Part shown: positions 59,504 to 64,000 of the stretch, in pieces
Layout: the number at the start of each line of letters is the position of its first letter
How positions within the stretch are numbered: position 1 is the first letter of the stretch
NCBI RefSeq assembly: GCF_003858645.1
Contig: NZ_RQJP01000004.1
Coordinates: 186,001 to 250,000 of the forward strand
DNA length: 64,000 nt
Direction of reading: 5' to 3'
Source of the DNA: Larkinella knui
Lineage (GTDB): Bacteria; Bacteroidota; Bacteroidia; Cytophagales; Spirosomataceae
Position numbers and translations under genes: made by a program
Notes under the pieces: generated by a model
Databases searched by the model: none
The model's input: the letters and a program-made list of their open reading frames with translations, nothing else
Told to the model about the DNA's origin: nothing

Positions 59504-59857
59504 ATGGCACAACACAACGAAACCGGCAAACAGGGCGAGGAGGAAGCCGTTCGGTACCTCCAGCAGAAAGGGTACACGATTCTGGAACGCAATTACCGCC
59601 ACCAACACGCCGAGATCGACCTGATTGCCCTGAAAGGAAAACTGGTCATTTTTGTGGAAGTAAAAACACGGACCAGCACCCGCTTTGGCAATCCGGAAGA
59701 ATTTGTGAACTCCGCCAAGGCGCGCCTGGTCATGAAAGCGGCCGAGCACTATATTTTCGCCAAAGACTGGCAGCACGACGTCCGTTTCGACATTATTGCC
59801 GTCACCGTGACGCCGGAAGAGGTGAATGTAAAACACCTGGAAGATGCGTTTTACTAA
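59504..59857 (+). CDS. YraN family (UPF0102) endonuclease-like protein
   Basis: 117 residues, the usual length. The restriction-like core AEIDLIALKGKLVIFVEVKTR, with Asp, Glu-x-Lys type residues, is complete, and FVNSAKARLVMKAAEHYI follows. The molecular role is not settled for the family. Divergent from lipB and upstream of an S41-type protease, with no strong operon link. Note the basic N-terminal NETGKQGEEEAVRYLQQKG. Confidence 0.9.
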   Translation: MAQHNETGKQGEEEAVRYLQQKGYTILERNYRHQHAEIDLIALKGKLVIFVEVKTRTSTRFGNPEEFVNSAKARLVMKAAEHYIFAKDWQHDVRFDIIAVTVTPEEVNVKHLEDAFY

Positions 59858-59858
59858 T

Positions 59859-59889
59859 TTTGTTTCCCATAAAAAAAAGGGTAGTTTCG
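59859..59889 (+). promoter_or_regulatory. Bacteroidota-type promoter for the S41 gene
   Basis: TTTG at 59859-59862 and TAGTTTCG at 59882-59889, separated by 19 bases. It differs from the TTTG/TAnnTTTG consensus at one base. The predicted start of transcription is about 28 bases upstream of ATG 59924. Confidence 0.55.
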
Positions 59890-59923
59890 GGAACCGAATT
59901 ACTGATTTAGTCAGAAAAATAGT

Positions 59924-61447
59924 ATGCGGTTCCTTGTGTTGCTGCTGGCACTGACCATCAGCACGGCTTATTGTTTTCCGGGTCATCCGAAAAAAGCGAC
60001 GTATCGCCCGCGGATGTATACGGTCGAGCAGTTGCGGAGCGACTTTGCGGTACTGCGGAAGACGCTGGAAGAGCGCCATCCGAGTCTGTATCGCTATGCC
60101 CCGCGTGAAGAGATGAACCAAAAGTTCGACGCCGTGGCCCGACAACTCTACCGGCCGATGAGTGAAGTCGAATTTCGCGAGTTGCTGCGCCCGCTGATTG
60201 TCCAGATTCGCTGCGGCCATACCGATGTGCAGGAATCGCTCTATTCCGGCCGAAAAGGCCAAAAACCGCAACCCGAATGGCTCCCCTTCGATATTATTCT
60301 GCAAAACGACCGGATGTTTATTGGCCGAAACCGCAGTACGGACTCCTCGCTGGTGTGTGGTACGGAAGTGCTCAAGTTAGGTGGACACCCGGTGAAGGAA
60401 GTGATCCAGGAAGCCCGGGACCGCTGGCCGTCCGATGGCTACAATCAAACCTTTAAGAATTATTTTCTGGAATTATACCACCTGGAAGAAACGTACTGGC
60501 GGCATTTCGACGGGCATTCGCCCTGGACGCTGACCGTTCGTGACACCACAAGTTCTGAACGAATCACAACGGTTCGTCGCCGTCCCGTCACTTCCGGTGA
60601 TATTCCAACGACACCCGCCCCGGAAACCGTCAAGCGAAGCAAGAAAAACCGCCATAAAACCGAGGCTTCCTTTGATGAGGATGCCAAACTGCAATTGATG
60701 CGTTCGCTGCATTTTCTGAACGGCGATTCAACGGCTGCTGCCCTGATTATCAATAGTTTTGGCTACGACCACTACGCGTCTTTTCACCGGGAAGTTTTCG
60801 AAACACTCGAAAAACTGAAAGTGCGCGATCTGGTCATTGATTTGCGCCAGAATACCGGGGGAAACGCCGAGATCGGTTCCGATTTGATGTCGTATCTGAT
60901 GAAATCCGATTTTCGGCAGGTCGACCGGGCCGAATCCCGCGTCCGCCGGCCCAATGCCTGTGCCTATTTTGACCGGAAAGAAAAGCGGCTTTTGCGCCAG
61001 AACTTTCGCTTCATGAAGTCGGAGGGTGGGCGTTACCAGTTTGGTAAGTCCAACGTGGGCTGGAACAAGCCCGCTTCGGAACACCTCTACAGCGGTAAAG
61101 TGTATATTCTGACCAGTGGCCGGACCTTCTCGGCGGCTTCCATTTTTACCGCCAGCCTGAAAGCCCAGCGGCCCGTAACCATCATCGGGCAGGAAACCGG
61201 CGGGGGCGAAGCGGGTTGCAACGGCGGGATTATCCAAACCCTGACGCTGCCCGAAACCCGGCTGCGGGTGCGGTTTCCGGTTTTCTGGATTGCCACCGCC
61301 AGCCGAAATCCGGATCAGGGCCGGGGCGTGATGCCCGATTATCAAGTCGACTACAGCGTTACCGACCGCATCAAACAGCGCGACCGGGACATGGAAAAAG
61401 CCCTGGAACTGATTCAGGATGGAAAGCGGAAAATGACGGCACGGTGA
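59924..61447 (+). CDS. S41 family peptidase-like secreted protein
   Basis: 507 residues with signal peptide (VLLLALTISTAYCFPG). The N-terminal part (YTVEQLRSDFAVLRKTLEER then HPSLYRYAP) is typical of the Bacteroidota S41 group. The tail-specific protease core appears in TSGRTFSAASIF, with the likely nucleophile Ser in SGRTFSAA, followed by GQETGGGEAGCNGG. The catalytic Lys position is not clear. A cluster of basic residues at about 230-245 interrupts the domain. It probably cleaves peptides in the periplasm; the target is unknown. Confidence 0.82.
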   Translation: MRFLVLLLALTISTAYCFPGHPKKATYRPRMYTVEQLRSDFAVLRKTLEERHPSLYRYAPREEMNQKFDAVARQLYRPMSEVEFRELLRPLIVQIRCGHTDVQESLYSGRKGQKPQPEWLPFDIILQNDRMFIGRNRSTDSSLVCGTEVLKLGGHPVKEVIQEARDRWPSDGYNQTFKNYFLELYHLEETYWRHFDGHSPWTLTVRDTTSSERITTVRRRPVTSGDIPTTPAPETVKRSKKNRHKTEASFDEDAKLQLMRSLHFLNGDSTAAALIINSFGYDHYASFHREVFETLEKLKVRDLVIDLRQNTGGNAEIGSDLMSYLMKSDFRQVDRAESRVRRPNACAYFDRKEKRLLRQNFRFMKSEGGRYQFGKSNVGWNKPASEHLYSGKVYILTSGRTFSAASIFTASLKAQRPVTIIGQETGGGEAGCNGGIIQTLTLPETRLRVRFPVFWIATASRNPDQGRGVMPDYQVDYSVTDRIKQRDRDMEKALELIQDGKRKMTAR

Positions 61448-61697
61448 GGGTCACGTATTTTTACCAAGAAAGCCTTTGTCCACATTGCTGATCCCTTACG
61501 AGTTGGTACATCCGGATTTACCTGCTATTTGATTCGTCACAGCCTACTAATATAAGATGACTTTGGGCTGAATTTGCCCCAGCGGAGGCAATTCACTCTT
61601 CTGATTTGCCGTGAAAGTCTACTACACGGTGATTTCGGGCTGAATTTACCCCAGCGGGGCATCCTGTCGATAGAAACAAAGGAAAGCATGCGTTTGA

Positions 61698-61744
61698 AGC
61701 TCCGGAGGAGCGCCCTATACCAAATAGAACGCTCCTCCGGAGCT
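61698..61744. repeat. 15-bp perfect inverted repeat at the array edge
   Basis: AGCTCCGGAGGAGCG at 61698-61712 pairs with CGCTCCTCCGGAGCT at 61730-61744 over a 17-base loop. The right arm is also the core of the first unit of the 52-bp array, so the array may have grown from this palindrome. Confidence 0.7.
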
Positions 61745-62013
61745 CTGGTTTAATTCGATTGTCTAGTGGCTAGTAACAGGACACTCCTCCGGAGTGCTGG
61801 TCTAATTCGATTGTCTAGTAGCTAGTAACAGGGACGCTACTGCGGAGCTATATTCTAATTCGCTCGTCTAGTAGCTAGTAACAGAACGCTCCTCCGGAGT
61901 GCTGGTCTAATCCGGTCGCTTAATACCTGGTAACAGGACGCTCCTTCGGAGCGCTGGTCTAATCCAGTCGCTTACTAACTGGTAACAGGAGGCTCTTCCG
62001 CAGCCAGTTAACC
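61729..62013. repeat. Tandem array of five 52-bp units with palindromic cores
   Basis: Units start at about 61729, 61781, 61834, 61886 and 61938 (52, 53, 52, 52, 52 bases), with a partial sixth from 61990. Each begins with a palindromic core such as GCTCCTCCGGAG or a diverged form, continues with CTGGTCTAATTCG-like DNA and ends TAGTAACAGG. Units differ at several positions, so it is old or evolving. Not CRISPR: no unique spacers. Confidence 0.8.
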
Positions 62014-62035
62014 AGGATTTACGTTAATACAAACG

Positions 62036-62070
62036 AAAAAAGGACAGACCCGCGAAGGTCTGTCCTTTTT
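62036..62070 (-). terminator. Bidirectional intrinsic terminator after atpC
   Basis: AAAAAGGACAGACC (from 62036) pairs with GGTCTGTCC (62057-62065) over CGCGAA, with A and T runs on both sides. It lies about 20 bases downstream of the atpC stop in the minus direction and should end the atpDC transcript. Confidence 0.8.
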
Positions 62071-62089
62071 CATAGCTATTAATAACCGC

Positions 62090-62338
62090 TTAAGCTGCAA
62101 TAACCGCTTCGGCCAGTACCAGGACCTTGTTGTTCAACACTTCTACGACGCCACCATCGACGGTGAACGTCTGGGTTCCGGAGCTGGTGGCTACCGTTAC
62201 CGGCCCCCGCGCCAGCGTGCTGACGATGGGAGCGTGGTTGTTCAAAACCTGAAACTGACCCTCGGTACCCGGAAAGGTAACGGCCGTAGCCTCGCCGGTA
62301 AAAACCTTCTTATCGGGTGTTATGATTTCGAGATGCAT
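62090..62338 (-). CDS. atpC: F1F0 ATP synthase epsilon subunit
   Basis: 82 residues, the short form with only the beta-sandwich domain, as common in Bacteroidota (the C-terminal helical hairpin is absent). MHLEIITPDKKVFTGEATAV, FPGTEGQFQVLNNHAPIV and the end LNNKVLVLAEAV are family tracts. It couples rotation in F1. It follows atpD by 11 bases in a two-gene unit; the other subunits are elsewhere, as is usual in this phylum. Confidence 0.95.
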   Translation of the reverse strand: MHLEIITPDKKVFTGEATAVTFPGTEGQFQVLNNHAPIVSTLARGPVTVATSSGTQTFTVDGGVVEVLNNKVLVLAEAVIAA

Positions 62339-62349
62339 CTTCGTGTCGT

Positions 62350-63891
<1,542 letters not shown>

Positions 63892-63921
63892 TTAATAGGA
63901 AAAGCGTACTCAATGCGACCG

Positions 63922-63952
63922 CAAAATTAGAAGATAATTTGCTTAAACCCAA
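63922..63952 (-). promoter_or_regulatory. atpD promoter, Bacteroidota consensus
   Basis: On the minus strand TAATTTTG (63929-63922) matches TAnnTTTG exactly and TTG (63952-63950) lies 20 bases upstream. The predicted leader to ATG 63873 is about 40 bases. No other promoter in the window matches as well. Confidence 0.75.
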
Positions 63953-64000
63953 GTTGAGTTTTAATCTATTTTTAAGATTTAAAGGACGAAATCGTTTTTG

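Larger units (their letters stand above)
61448..62089. repeat. Gene-free repeat-rich stretch between S41 and atpC
   Basis: About 640 bases without a gene. Near 61565 and 61638, a 21-base motif beginning GGGCTGAATTT occurs twice. Then comes the 15-bp inverted repeat at 61698-61744, the 52-bp tandem array at 61729-62013, and the atpC terminator at 62036-62070. Confidence 0.7.

Noticed and set aside
59411-60304. Long open frame continuing upstream of lipB
   Set aside because: It overlaps yraN and the S41 gene on the other strand, and the LipB family start fits ATG 59410.
61729-62013. CRISPR-like array
   Set aside because: Units are nearly identical over their full length with no unique spacers, and no cas gene is in the window.

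Overview
The window looks like a chromosomal segment of a Cytophagales bacterium (Bacteroidota), probably Spirosomaceae (Spirosoma/Larkinella-like). The basis is a SusC/SusD pair, DUF4249 lipoproteins behind a carboxypeptidase-like TonB receptor, an isolated atpD-atpC pair, Bacteroidota-type promoters (TTTG about 19 bases before TAnnTTTG) and moderately GC-rich coding DNA. The genus is inference. No rRNA, tRNA, CRISPR array or transposase was seen.

Layout. (1) 1-13214, plus strand: a dense, partly overlapping catabolic cluster. It holds two BNR-repeat sialidase-like enzymes (the first cut by the window edge), a Tat-exported SGNH hydrolase, an M14 aspartoacylase-like deacylase, an SDR, a PLP threonine synthase/dehydratase-like enzyme, an MFS transporter, RraA-like, RidA-like and M81 (MlrC-like) proteins, an SMP-30 lactonase, a kelch mutarotase, an aldo/keto reductase and a second SDR. 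Together they look like export, uptake and breakdown of an acylated, sialic-acid-like or amino-acid-like compound. (2) 13237-14664, minus strand: an FtsZ-like protein that has lost the tubulin signature, and a small secreted protein. (3) 14854-38711, minus strand: a sulfated-substrate utilisation locus headed by SusC/SusD. It has two tiny membrane proteins, a sterol desaturase-family enzyme, ten family S1 sulfatases (all keeping the CxPxR formylglycine motif), an active-site-intact rhodanese, a rhodanese-thioredoxin fusion with a dead rhodanese half, and a secreted amidotransferase-fold-like protein. No glycoside hydrolase, polysaccharide lyase or sulfatase maturase is in this block.

(4) 38712-39509: a gene-free stretch with hairpins and a plus-strand terminator. 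(5) 39510-41320, minus: a secreted beta-propeller and a protein with Vsr-like and Mom-like regions. (6) 41456-49744, plus: a TonB receptor, two tandem DUF4249 lipoproteins and a large MG2-like secreted protein, a typical outer-membrane export/uptake operon. (7) 49745-51102, minus: a two-gene unit with DUF1828. (8) 51194-61447: mixed genes, namely a CehA-type metallohydrolase, an FMN reductase, a TetR regulator, a fungal-type cytosine deaminase, RNase R, a DEDD exonuclease fold with lost catalytic residues, LipB, YraN and an S41 protease. (9) 61448-62089: a palindromic 52-bp tandem repeat array. (10) 62090-63873, minus: atpC and atpD with a clear promoter.

The most unusual items are the FtsZ-like protein without a GTP-binding signature, the exonuclease-like protein without its catalytic residues next to RNase R with a perfect 40-bp inverted repeat between them, palindromic repeats that form the C-terminal codons of lipB and rnr, and the ten-sulfatase locus with a sterol desaturase and two overlooked small membrane proteins.
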